From Dactylosporangium roseum (GTDB lineage Bacteria > Actinomycetota > Actinomycetes > Mycobacteriales > Micromonosporaceae), in NCBI RefSeq assembly GCF_025264685.1, contig NZ_CP073721.1:1727001-1791000 (forward strand): a stretch of 64,000 bases of DNA, given 5' to 3'. Positions 1-8,935 of this stretch are shown piece by piece. How positions within the stretch are numbered: the stretch's first letter is position 1; every line of letters starts with the position of its first letter. The notes beneath the pieces were generated by a model. The model did not search any database. It was not told where the DNA came from and saw only the letters and a program-made list of their open reading frames with translations. The translations under genes and the position numbers were made by a program.

Positions 1-1
1 C

Positions 2-601
2 GATCCCGCGGAGCTGGAGACAGCGCTGCGGAGATTGGGGGTCCGCGCCGGACATCCGGTGGTGGTGTACGACGCAGGCGGGTCCAATCCTACCGGCGCC
101 GCGGCCCGGGCCTGGTGGACGCTGCGCTGGGCCGGTGTGGACGACGTCCGGGTGCTCGACGGCGGATACGCGGCGTGGGTGGCGGCAGGACTGCCGGTGA
201 CGACCGAAGCGCCGGTGCCGGCAGCGGGGGACGTCGTTGTGACGCCTGGACACATGCCGGTATGGACGGAGGTCGAGGCCGCCGACCCGCGCAACACGCT
301 CATCGACGCCCGTGTCGCCGCCCGGTTCCGCGGCGAGGTCGAGCCGGTCGACCCGGTCGCGGGCCACATCCCCGGCGCGGTCAACGTCCCGGCGGCGCGG
401 ACCGTCACGCCGGAAGGGCTGCTCACACCGCTCGGCATCAGCGGCGACCGGATCGGCGCCTACTGCGGGTCGGGGGTCACGGCCGCGCAGATCGTGCTGG
501 CCCTCTACGAGCAGGGGCTGGACCCGGCGCTGTACGTGGGATCGTGGAGTCACTGGATCACCGATCCCACCCGTACCGTCGCAACGGAGGAATCGTCGTG
601 A
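2..601 (+). CDS. Tandem-rhodanese sulfurtransferase, 3' part (start outside window)
   Basis: The frame is open from the first bases, so the start lies upstream and about 200 residues are visible. They hold the end of the N-terminal rhodanese domain (DAGGSNPTGAAARAWW, then LDGGYAAW) and a complete C-terminal domain whose active-site loop CGSGVTAA carries the catalytic cysteine (codon 464-466). Family knowledge: these enzymes move sulfane sulfur from thiosulfate or 3-mercaptopyruvate to a thiophilic acceptor. A CGSGV loop is the form found in mercaptopyruvate sulfurtransferases such as SseA, so that substrate is favoured, by inference. The TGA overlaps the GTG of the next gene (GTGA, 598-601), implying translational coupling to the deacetylase. 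Confidence 0.9.
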   Translation, partial: DPAELETALRRLGVRAGHPVVVYDAGGSNPTGAAARAWWTLRWAGVDDVRVLDGGYAAWVAAGLPVTTEAPVPAAGDVVVTPGHMPVWTEVEAADPRNTLIDARVAARFRGEVEPVDPVAGHIPGAVNVPAARTVTPEGLLTPLGISGDRIGAYCGSGVTAAQIVLALYEQGLDPALYVGSWSHWITDPTRTVATEESS

Positions 602-1773
602 ACACGCTCGTGGTCTGGGACGAGGCGCTCCTGCGGTACGACATGGGCGACCATCCGCTGGATCCGGTGCGGGTGGAGCTGACCATGGCGCTCGCGCGGT
701 CGCTCGGGGTGCTGGACCGGCCAGGTGTCACCGTCCAGCGGCCGGAGCCGGCCACCGACGCGATCCTCGCGACCGTCCACGACCCCGACTACATCGCCGT
801 CGTGAAGGCCGCGTCGACCGGCCGGCGGATCGGCATGATGGGCCTCGGCACGCTCGACAACCCGACGTTCGTGGGCATGCACGAGGCGAGCGCGCTGATC
901 GCCGGCGCCACGCGGCGGGCCGCCGAGGCGGTGTGGCTGGGCGAGACCGACCGCGCGGTCAGCATCTCGGGCGGCCTGCACCACGCCATGCCGGACCGCG
1001 CGGCCGGATTCTGCGTCTACAACGACCCCGCGGTCGCGATCAAGCGCGTCCTCGAACTCGGCGCGCAGCGGGTGGCCTACGTCGACATCGACGTGCATCA
1101 CGGCGACGGGGTGCAGGAGATCTTCTACGACGACCCGCGGGTGCTCACCGTCAGCCTGCACGAGTCGCCGCGCACGCTGTTTCCCGGCACCGGGTTCCCC
1201 GACGAGACCGGCGGGCCGGGCGCGGAGGGGTCGGCGGTCAACGTGGCCCTGCCGCCCGGGACGGATGACCAGGGCTGGCTGCGGGCGTTTCACGCGGTGG
1301 TACCGGGTGTGCTGCGCGCCTTCCGCCCGCAGTTGCTCTTCACGCAGTGCGGTGCCGACACGTACCGGCACGATCCGCTCGCCAATCTGCGGCTCACCGT
1401 CGACGGTCAGCGCGCGGCCTATCTCGCGCTGCGGGACCTCGCCGCCGAGGTCGCCGGCGGGAAGTGGGTCGCCAGCGGCGGCGGCGGATACGCGCTGGTC
1501 GAATGCGTTCCCCGGGCCTGGACCCATCTGCTGGCGGTGCTGACCGGCGACGCGCTGGACCCGGCGGTGGAGACACCCGCGGCCTGGCGGGAGCTGGCCG
1601 CCGAGCGGCGCCCCTCCCATCGGGTGCCGCCGGCGATGACGGACGGCGGCGACGTCGAGTGGATCCCGTGGGTGCCCGGCGAGTCCCCGGACGCGATCGA
1701 CCGATCGATCATGGCGACGCGCCGCCTGACGTTCCCGTTCTTCGGCCTGGACCCGCATGACCCGCGTGACTGA
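598..1773 (+). CDS. acuC: AcuC-type Zn-dependent protein/acetoin deacetylase (class I HDAC fold)
   Basis: The 391-residue protein has the arginase/deacetylase fold of the AcuC branch. Visible motifs are GGLHHAMPDRAAGF (paired active-site histidines near 128-129), YVDIDVHHGDGVQ (Zn ligands D165 and H167) and QCGADTYRHDPL (third Zn ligand D254). Length fits AcuC (about 385-390 residues). Known role of the family: removal of acetyl groups from lysine, classically reactivating acetyl-CoA synthetase. The GTG start at 598 overlaps the preceding stop. Only two genes away lies a GNAT protein fused to an acyl-CoA-synthetase-like body (2203-4824), the kind of protein acetyltransferase that AcuC opposes, so the neighbourhood looks like a reversible lysine-acetylation locus. 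That pairing is inferred. Confidence 0.92.
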   Translation: MNTLVVWDEALLRYDMGDHPLDPVRVELTMALARSLGVLDRPGVTVQRPEPATDAILATVHDPDYIAVVKAASTGRRIGMMGLGTLDNPTFVGMHEASALIAGATRRAAEAVWLGETDRAVSISGGLHHAMPDRAAGFCVYNDPAVAIKRVLELGAQRVAYVDIDVHHGDGVQEIFYDDPRVLTVSLHESPRTLFPGTGFPDETGGPGAEGSAVNVALPPGTDDQGWLRAFHAVVPGVLRAFRPQLLFTQCGADTYRHDPLANLRLTVDGQRAAYLALRDLAAEVAGGKWVASGGGGYALVECVPRAWTHLLAVLTGDALDPAVETPAAWRELAAERRPSHRVPPAMTDGGDVEWIPWVPGESPDAIDRSIMATRRLTFPFFGLDPHDPRD

Positions 1774-1798
1774 CCCGCACCCGCCGCCGTCCCGCGCC

Positions 1799-1868
1799 GA
1801 TCTTGCAGTCATGGTGCCGCGACACTCCCACTTTGTCCGAGTTTGGCAGGCACCACAACTGCAAGATC
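1799..1868. repeat. Family A hairpin repeat, copy 1
   Basis: Twenty-base arms (1799-1818 and 1849-1868; core GATCTTGCAG...TGGTGCC) pair with two mismatches around a 30-nt loop beginning GCGACACTCCC. The same arms and a similar loop recur at 39125-39213, 54031-54110 and, inverted, 54610-54695. This copy separates two convergent genes (acuC and the DivIVA-domain gene), a place suited to a bidirectional terminator. No open frame of note lies inside it. Confidence 0.85.
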
Positions 1869-1900
1869 AACACAGCGTGGGGGGCTCGGGGTGCGGGACG

Positions 1901-2179
1901 TCAGGTGCGGACGACGGCCTCGATGCGCGACAGCCGTTGCTTGATCTTGTCCAGCTCGGCCAGCATCGCGCTCTCCGCCGCCTGGGATGTGCCGAACGAC
2001 GTCTCGGGCGACGCGGCGGACCGCAACGACGACAGCTCGTCGTGCAGCGCGGTCAGTGTCCGGGCCACGACGTCGAGGAACTCGTCCACCTCGTCCTCGT
2101 CGTAGCCGCGCTTGCCGAAGGGCGCCTTCGGGAACCTGACGGCCTGCACGTCCGCCGGGGTCAACATCATGCCGGACAC
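1901..2179 (-). CDS. Small DivIVA-domain (DivI1A) protein
   Basis: A 92-residue protein whose first 40 residues ([20 protein letters not shown], then [13 protein letters not shown]) are the DivIVA N-terminal lipid-binding/dimerisation motif, followed by a short helical, coiled-coil-like tail rich in Leu, Asp, Lys and Glu. It lacks the long coiled coil of Wag31/DivIVA, so it is one of the short DivI1A paralogues found in actinobacteria; a role in polar or septal recruitment is only inferred. The GTG at 2179 was chosen because GGGGGA lies six bases upstream; the ATG at 2170 is an alternative. It is divergent from the acetyltransferase gene with only 23 bp between the starts, so the two promoters must overlap the coding ends. 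It converges on acuC across repeat A1. Confidence 0.85.
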   Translation of the reverse strand: MSGMMLTPADVQAVRFPKAPFGKRGYDEDEVDEFLDVVARTLTALHDELSSLRSAASPETSFGTSQAAESAMLAELDKIKQRLSRIEAVVRT

Positions 2180-2202
2180 GGTACATCCCCCGTGGTGCGA
2201 CG

Positions 2203-4824
2203 ATGGGGAACGTGAACGACACGTCGAGCCGGGCCGCGGACGTCCTGCTCTCGGACGGCACAACCGTCCACGTGCGGCCGATCCGGCCCGACGACGCCGA
2301 CCGGATCGTGGCGCTGCACTCGCGGTTCTCCGAGCGCACCCGCTACCTGCGATACTTCTCCGCCTACCCGCGCATCCCGGCACGTGACCTGGAGCGCTTC
2401 GTCAACGTCGACCACCACGACCGCGAGGCGTTCGTCGTCGAGCACGCCGGTGGGCTGATCGCGGTCGGGCGGTACGAACGGCTCGGCGCCGGCTCGCACC
2501 AGGCCGAGGTCGCCTTCGTCGTCGAGGACGCGCACCAGGGCCGGGGGATCGGTTCGGTGCTCATCGAGCATCTCGTCGCGGCGGCAGATGCCGAGGGCAT
2601 CACCGAGTTCGAGGCGGACGTGCTGCCGGTGAACCAGGCCATGCTGCGGGTGTTCGTGGCCGCCGGGTTCCGGATCGAGCGCGAGTTCGCCGACGGGGTC
2701 GTGCATCTGTGGTTCCCGATCGCCGCCACGCCCGACTCCCTGCGGGTCCAGTGGACCCGCGAGCAGCGGGCCGAGGCCCGCTCGATCGGGTGGCTGCTCA
2801 ACCCGCGCGGCGTGGCCGTCTACGGCGCCCGCGCCGACGGCACCGGCGTCGGCGCGGCCCTGCTGAACCACCTCAAGGGCGCCGGCTTCGCCGGTGAGCT
2901 GATCCCGGTCCACCCGTCCGCCACGGTGGTCGGCGGCCGTCCCGCCGTCGCCTCGTTGCGCGGTATCTCCGGCGTCGACCTCGCCGTCGTCGCGGTCCCG
3001 GCCGAGGCCGTCCCGGGTGTCGTCGAGGATTGCGCCGCGGCCGGCGTCCACGGTCTCGTCGTCGTGTCGGCCGGGTTCGCCGAGGCGGGCCGGGCCGGCG
3101 CCGAGGCGCAGGCGGCGCTGCTGCGGGCGGTCCGCGGCCAGGGCATGCGTCTCGTCGGGCCCAACTGCCTCGGCATCGCCAACACCGACCCCGGCGTGCG
3201 GCTCAACGCCACACTGGCGCCGCTGCTGCCCCGCCGGGGCCGCGTCGGCTTCTTCAGCCAGTCGGCCGCACTCGGCACGGCGCTGCTGGCCGAGGCCGAC
3301 CGGCGGGGCCTGGGCCTGTCGACGTTCGTCTCGGCCGGCAACCGCGCCGACGTGTCCGGCAACGACGCGTTGCAGTACTGGCGGGAGGACCCGCAGACCG
3401 ACGCCGTCCTGCTGTACCTCGAGACGTTCGGCAACCCGCGCAAGTTCGCGCGCATCGCCCGCGAGCTGGCCCGCCGCAAGCCGGTCGCCGCCGTCGCCAG
3501 CCCGGTCCGGCCGCCGGCGCTCGACGCGGTGACGACCGGCCCCGACGCGCGCGGCGTGGCGGCCCTGTTCGCCAGCTCCGGCGTCATCCGGGTCGACACC
3601 GTCGCCGAGCTGTTCGACGTCGGGCTGCTCATCGCCGGGCAGCCGCTGCCGCCCGGCAACCGGGTCGCGGTCGTCACCAACGCCGCCGCCCTGGGCGTGC
3701 TCACCGTTGCCAAGGCGCCGGCCGCCGGGCTGCGCGTCGCCGACGGTTACCCGCGGGATCTCGGCCCCGCCGTGTCGGACGTGGACTTCGTGAAGGCCGT
3801 CCACGACGCCCTCGACGACGAGACCGTGGACGCGGTGGTCGCCGCGTACGCGCCCGCGCTCGCCGAGGGCGACAATCTGGGCGTCGCCGAGCTCCTGCGC
3901 AACTCCACCGCTGGGTCGGCCCGGCCGCTGGCCGTGGTGATGCCGGCGGACCCGTCGTTCACGGTGGCTCCCGCGTACGTCGACGGCGACCCGCCCGCGC
4001 TGCCGATGTTCCCCGCGATCGAGGAGGCGGTGCGGGCGTTGGGGCGGGTCGCGCGGTACGCCGCGTGGCGCCGGGAGCCGGTCGGCGCCCTGCCGGCGGG
4101 CCTGGCCGGCGTGGACACCGTCGCGGGCGGCGCCGTCGCCGTGCGCCTGGCCGCCTCGGCGCCCCCCGGCGACGACGTCGTGGCTGACGAACTGCTGGCC
4201 GCCTACGGCATCCCGGTCGTGCCGTCCCGTCCGGCCGCCGGCGCGGCGGTGGAGGCGGTGGCGGCCGAGTTCGGCTGCCCGGTGGCGTTGAAGGTGGCGA
4301 CGAAGCCGTGGCGCCACCGGATCGACCTGGGTGCGGTACGGCTGAACCTGACCTCGGCGGCCCTGGTCCAGGAGGCGTACGAGGAGCTGGAGCGCCTCTT
4401 CGGCCGCGGCGTCGAGGTGGTCGTCCAGCCGATGGTCGCCCCCGGCGTGGCGTGTGTCGTCGAGGTGGTCGACGACCCGTCGTTCGGCCCGGTCGTCGGC
4501 TTCGGCCTGGGCGGCGAGGCGGTCGACCTCCTCGGCGACCGCGCCTGGCGCCCGGTGCCGCTGACCGACCGCGACGCGGCCGCACTGGTCCGCGCGCCGC
4601 GGGCGGCCCCGCTGCTCACCGGCTACCGCGGCGCGGCACCGGTCGACCTGGACGCGCTGGCCGACCTCCTGCTGCGGGTCGGCAGGCTGGTGGACGAACA
4701 GCCGGCGCTGTCGGCGCTGTCGCTGAACCCGGTGCTGGCCCGCCCGACAGGCCTGGCGGTGCTGCACGCGAGCGCGGTGTTCGCCGGCCTGCCACGTCCC
4801 GACCAGGGCCCGAGGCGCCTCTGA
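2203..4824 (+). CDS. GNAT domain fused to NDP-forming acyl-CoA-synthetase-like protein (Pat-type protein acetyltransferase)
   Basis: An 873-residue three-part protein. Residues about 20-180 form a GNAT acetyltransferase with the acetyl-CoA loop QGRGIG (112-117). About 200-480 is the CoA-binding and ligase part ([40 protein letters not shown]). About 640-870 is an ATP-grasp domain. In active ADP-forming acetyl-CoA synthetases a segment like SGRSxxGxxAAxSHTG carries the phosphorylated His. Here the matching segment reads [17 protein letters not shown], with no His. Loss of this residue is the mark of PatZ/YfiQ-type protein acetyltransferases, though in PatZ the GNAT domain is C-terminal. A lysine acetyltransferase role, opposing the neighbouring AcuC, is therefore likely but inferred. 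ATG 2203 was used; GTG 2212 is possible. Confidence 0.88.
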   Translation: MGNVNDTSSRAADVLLSDGTTVHVRPIRPDDADRIVALHSRFSERTRYLRYFSAYPRIPARDLERFVNVDHHDREAFVVEHAGGLIAVGRYERLGAGSHQAEVAFVVEDAHQGRGIGSVLIEHLVAAADAEGITEFEADVLPVNQAMLRVFVAAGFRIEREFADGVVHLWFPIAATPDSLRVQWTREQRAEARSIGWLLNPRGVAVYGARADGTGVGAALLNHLKGAGFAGELIPVHPSATVVGGRPAVASLRGISGVDLAVVAVPAEAVPGVVEDCAAAGVHGLVVVSAGFAEAGRAGAEAQAALLRAVRGQGMRLVGPNCLGIANTDPGVRLNATLAPLLPRRGRVGFFSQSAALGTALLAEADRRGLGLSTFVSAGNRADVSGNDALQYWREDPQTDAVLLYLETFGNPRKFARIARELARRKPVAAVASPVRPPALDAVTTGPDARGVAALFASSGVIRVDTVAELFDVGLLIAGQPLPPGNRVAVVTNAAALGVLTVAKAPAAGLRVADGYPRDLGPAVSDVDFVKAVHDALDDETVDAVVAAYAPALAEGDNLGVAELLRNSTAGSARPLAVVMPADPSFTVAPAYVDGDPPALPMFPAIEEAVRALGRVARYAAWRREPVGALPAGLAGVDTVAGGAVAVRLAASAPPGDDVVADELLAAYGIPVVPSRPAAGAAVEAVAAEFGCPVALKVATKPWRHRIDLGAVRLNLTSAALVQEAYEELERLFGRGVEVVVQPMVAPGVACVVEVVDDPSFGPVVGFGLGGEAVDLLGDRAWRPVPLTDRDAAALVRAPRAAPLLTGYRGAAPVDLDALADLLLRVGRLVDEQPALSALSLNPVLARPTGLAVLHASAVFAGLPRPDQGPRRL

Positions 4825-4838
4825 CCGTGTCGTCGCGT

Positions 4839-4892
4839 GTTGACCTTGGTGGTTTTCCGTGCCCAGAACCACTGAAAGTCACCAAGGTCAAC
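4839..4892. terminator. Bidirectional terminator-like inverted repeat
   Basis: Perfect 13-base arms GTTGACCTTGGTG (4839-4851) and CACCAAGGTCAAC (4880-4892) lie between the convergent ends of the acetyltransferase gene and the sigB-like gene. Inside, GGTGGTT and AACCACT can form an alternative hairpin. There is no clear T-run. Confidence 0.6.
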
Positions 4893-4901
4893 TCGTTCGG
4901 G

Positions 4902-5900
<999 letters not shown>

Positions 5901-6026
5901 TTCGCTCGCCTCCCGTGGTTTGACAAGTGGCGCGATCATTCCTACGGGAAGAAGCTTCGCTGAGCGGGCGTGAAGTGGCGGTGAGGCGGACGACCCGTGG
6001 CACGAAACCGGTAGTCCGCGCGGCGA

Positions 6027-6449
<423 letters not shown>

Positions 6450-6450
6450 G

Positions 6451-7929
6451 CTACGCCGCCGGGCCGGGCAGCAGGATGCCGCGCTCGACCAGGTGCGCGA
6501 CGAGGGGCACGGCCACGTCGGCGAGCACCTCAGCCGGTACCGCATGCGCCGCCGCCAGCACGTCGACCTGATCCCGCAGGGTCACCGAACCGTCACAGGC
6601 GCCGACGAGCGCCAGCGCGACCGGGTCGACCTCCTCGATCCACCGCAGCCCGTCGGGCAGCATGAGGAGCTGCCGGTCGACCTCCCACCCCTCCGGCCCC
6701 TGGCTCGCCTCCTGCTGGAGCCGCAGGCCGGGCGCGGCGCGGAAGCGCGTGGCGAGCAGGTCGCCGTCGCGCAGGAAGTCCTGCCGGTCGAACCAGTCGC
6801 CGATCAGCGGGCCGAGCGGTCCGTCGACGGTCTGCCGCAGGTCCTCGATGCGCACCGTCGGGTCCTCGTGCCCGCCGGCCCGCAGTGTGACCAGCCCGAA
6901 CCCGACCGCGTCCACCTTCCGGGCGTCGAACCAGTCCAGCCAGGAGGCGGCCAGCGCCGGTTGTACGCGCGGATCCTCCGACGCGTCCGTGAGCCAGAGG
7001 TTGACGTACGCGACCGGATCCGACACCTCGCGCTGGACGACCCACGCGTCCAGCCCGGTGCCGGCCAGCCAGCCGGCGACCCGGTCCTGCCACGACTCGC
7101 CGGCGACGTGCAGCCAGTTGGCGAGGAACTGCATGTGCCCGCCGTCGGCCAGCAGCCCCGGCGCCGCCGCCACCAGCTCGGCGCAGACCGCGTCACCCGG
7201 ACGGCCGGAGTCGCGGTAGGTGTGCGCGGTCGTCCCGGGCCCGGCCACGAACGGCGGGTTGCTCACCACCAGGTCGAACCTGCGCCCTCGCACCGGCCCG
7301 GTGAGGTCGCCCCGGAGCAGTTCCCAGTCCAGCCCGTTCAGCGCGGCCGTGGTCGCCGCGAACCGCAGCGCCCGGGGCAGGACGTCGGTCGCGGTCACCC
7401 GCCGCGCGTGCGCCGACAGGTGCAGGGCCTGGACCCCGCAGCCCGTGCCGAGGTCGAGGGCGCTGCCCACCGGGTGACGCAGGGTCGCGGCGGCCAGCGT
7501 CGTCGAGGCGCCACCGATGCCCAGGACGTGGTCGCCGGGCAGCGGGCGGCCGGGCCGCATGCTCGCGGACAGGTCGGCGACGACCCACCAGTCGCCGTAC
7601 GGCTCGAGCTCCACGGCGGCCCGCACACCGTCACCGTCGGCCTCCAGCAGCGGTAGCGCGGCCTCCAGCGGCAGCGGTGCCAGCGCGGCGGCGACCCGGG
7701 ACAGCGGCTCGGTCTGGCCGCACACGAACAGCCGGATGAGCGTCGCGAGCCGGTCGCACTGCTCCTCGGTAATCTTGAGCGCGGCCCGGAAGTCGTTGCG
7801 CGCCAGCGCCGCGGTCGCGGCCGCGCCGAGGTGGTCCTTGATGCCCTGGGAGGTGTACTCCGCCGAGGTCAGCGCCTCGCGCAGCCGGGCAAGTCCGGTG
7901 GTGTCGAGCAGTGCGTCCACCCGTGACAT
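6451..7929 (-). CDS. Class I SAM-dependent methyltransferase (HemK/PrmC-like catalytic domain)
   Basis: A 492-residue protein. About 150 N-terminal residues are helical with no recognised motif, followed by a Rossmann methyltransferase domain with the SAM loop [15 protein letters not shown] (near 158) and the catalytic tetrad loop [20 protein letters not shown] loops methylate planar nitrogens: glutamine N5 in release factors, or N6-adenine and N2-guanine in nucleic acids. The C-terminal 200 residues lack a motif I recognise. Substrate is unknown; the dtd gene directly downstream hints at a translation-related target, but only by context. The same domain pairing occurs across actinobacteria. 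The start at 7929 gives [20 protein letters not shown]. Confidence 0.85.
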   Translation of the reverse strand: MSRVDALLDTTGLARLREALTSAEYTSQGIKDHLGAAATAALARNDFRAALKITEEQCDRLATLIRLFVCGQTEPLSRVAAALAPLPLEAALPLLEADGDGVRAAVELEPYGDWWVVADLSASMRPGRPLPGDHVLGIGGASTTLAAATLRHPVGSALDLGTGCGVQALHLSAHARRVTATDVLPRALRFAATTAALNGLDWELLRGDLTGPVRGRRFDLVVSNPPFVAGPGTTAHTYRDSGRPGDAVCAELVAAAPGLLADGGHMQFLANWLHVAGESWQDRVAGWLAGTGLDAWVVQREVSDPVAYVNLWLTDASEDPRVQPALAASWLDWFDARKVDAVGFGLVTLRAGGHEDPTVRIEDLRQTVDGPLGPLIGDWFDRQDFLRDGDLLATRFRAAPGLRLQQEASQGPEGWEVDRQLLMLPDGLRWIEEVDPVALALVGACDGSVTLRDQVDVLAAAHAVPAEVLADVAVPLVAHLVERGILLPGPAA

Positions 7930-7938
7930 CCTGCTACG

Positions 7939-8280
7939 TCAACGTTGGTCGATCCCAATGCAGGCGACGACCCGGTCCGCCTCGGGCGTCAGGAAGATCT
8001 GGAAGTGGGTCGGCGGATCCTCGACCTTCGCCTCGCCGGTGCGCAATGGACGGTCGCCCGAGGCCTGCAACTGGCGGATCGCCTCGTCGCCGCCCAGCAT
8101 CGGGTTGCCGATCTTCGCCATGTGACGCGCTCGCCGCGAGTAACTGCGCGCGAGCTGGTCGGCGGGGAGGGTGTGGTCCCAGACGACATACTCGGCGCCA
8201 GCGCGGATGGCCTCGCCGCAGGCCACGAAGGCAGCACCCGGCTCCTCGGCGAGGAGCCGGACCAGTGCTTCACGCTCCAT
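7939..8280 (-). CDS. Conserved hypothetical protein, 113 aa
   Basis: I do not recognise a family with certainty. The soluble protein has no signal peptide or membrane segment and starts MEREALVRLLAEEPGAAFVA. It lies ten bases upstream of the methyltransferase start and 31 bp after the lipoprotein stop, all on the minus strand, so it may begin the methyltransferase-dtd operon. A TGACCA-N6-TGGTCA inverted repeat (8289-8306) lies just in front of the ATG and could be an operator or the end of the lipoprotein transcript. GC-rich third positions agree with real coding sequence. Confidence 0.7.
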   Translation of the reverse strand: MEREALVRLLAEEPGAAFVACGEAIRAGAEYVVWDHTLPADQLARSYSRRARHMAKIGNPMLGGDEAIRQLQASGDRPLRTGEAKVEDPPTHFQIFLTPEADRVVACIGIDQR

Positions 8281-8311
8281 GCTCTATGTGACCATAAGGG
8301 TGGTCATTTCA

Positions 8312-8755
8312 CTAGAAGCAGTTCTTCAATTGCGAGCGGATCGCCTGCGGGACGATGGTGTCGCAGACGCCGTCGGTGCCGCCGGTCACCGCGAGCCACA
8401 TCTTCTTCGTGCCGTCGTAGTGGAACAGCACCGTCGCCGGATCCACGGTATCCGGCCGGGTCCGCGCGGTCGCGTAGTCCTGCGCGCAGCTAATGTCCGT
8501 GAGCCCGGCGCCGAGCACGAGGTGTGTCGACAGCTCCTTGTGCTGCCGGAACGCCTTTTCCAGCGTCGCGGCGTCCACCGGGCAGCCGGCCTGCGGGCTG
8601 GCGCCCGGCTTCGTCGGCGCCGGCCCTGTCTGCGGGACGGTCGACTCCTCGGCGGTCGGCGCGACGTTCGTCGGCGCGGCGCCGGATGGGCCGCCGCCGG
8701 AGCAGCCCGCGAGCGCACCGGCGACGGCAAGGGGGAGGAGGGATATCTTGAGCAC
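8312..8755 (-). CDS. Putative secreted lipoprotein
   Basis: A 147-residue protein with a classic type II signal: a Lys at position 3, a hydrophobic stretch (LLPLAVAGA) and the lipobox LAGC, followed by a Ser/Gly/Pro/Thr-rich linker of about 40 residues. The mature domain (from about residue 55) has four cysteines (GCPVD, SCAQD, VCDT, KNCF) likely forming disulfides outside the membrane. Function unknown. The GTG at 8755 gives the best signal peptide; an in-frame TTG at 8764 is also possible. Immediately upstream, on the same strand, are the remains of a paralogous C-terminus (8766-8860), so this gene was once duplicated. Confidence 0.75.
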   Translation of the reverse strand: MLKISLLPLAVAGALAGCSGGGPSGAAPTNVAPTAEESTVPQTGPAPTKPGASPQAGCPVDAATLEKAFRQHKELSTHLVLGAGLTDISCAQDYATARTRPDTVDPATVLFHYDGTKKMWLAVTGGTDGVCDTIVPQAIRSQLKNCF

Positions 8756-8765
8756 GAGCGGCAAT

Positions 8766-8860
8766 TTACGTCACTCTATGCTCCGGGGGCCAGCAGTTCT
8801 TGAGATGCGGCTGGATCGCAGCCGGCACGCTCGCCCCGCAGGCGTTGTCGGCCGGCGCAC
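8766..8860 (-). pseudogene. Relic of a second copy of the lipoprotein (C-terminal fragment)
   Basis: Read on the minus strand, this stretch encodes NACGASVPAAIQPHLKNCW followed by PPEHRVT and a TAA. The intact neighbour has GVCDTIVPQAIRSQLKNCF at its C-terminus. The match covers about 20 residues including both cysteines, with no start codon upstream. At its 5' side it runs straight into repeat B1. This is a truncated duplicate, not a gene. Confidence 0.65.
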
Positions 8861-8925
8861 CTCGGCGACGACAACTCCGAACCTCGCGCCCGAATTATCG
8901 GCCTTGGTGGGGCTGACCGGCGCGG
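8851..8925 (+). repeat. Family B repeat, partial copy
   Basis: Shares the segment from GCCGGCRCC through GCGCCCGAATTATCGGCCTTG with copies at 31801-31910 (closest), 35523-35630 and 50630-50770. It lacks the CCCATGATCATGGG palindrome and the distal GGGTTGACAAG part seen in the other copies. It sits between the lipoprotein relic and the 3' end of the GT87 gene. Confidence 0.7.
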
Positions 8926-8935
8926 CGATGATCGG

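Noticed and set aside
2167-4872. Very long open frame (about 900 codons) antisense to the acetyltransferase gene
   Set aside because: It encodes Arg/Gly/His/Asp-rich low-complexity sequence, the usual shadow of a GC-rich gene; the sense frame has clear domains. The same holds for long antisense frames under dxs, fadB and the helicase.
8289-8306. TGACCA-N6-TGGTCA as an operator
   Set aside because: Six-base arms are short, no regulator gene is adjacent, and the site lies between a stop and a start on the same strand; noted only in the neighbouring gene entry.
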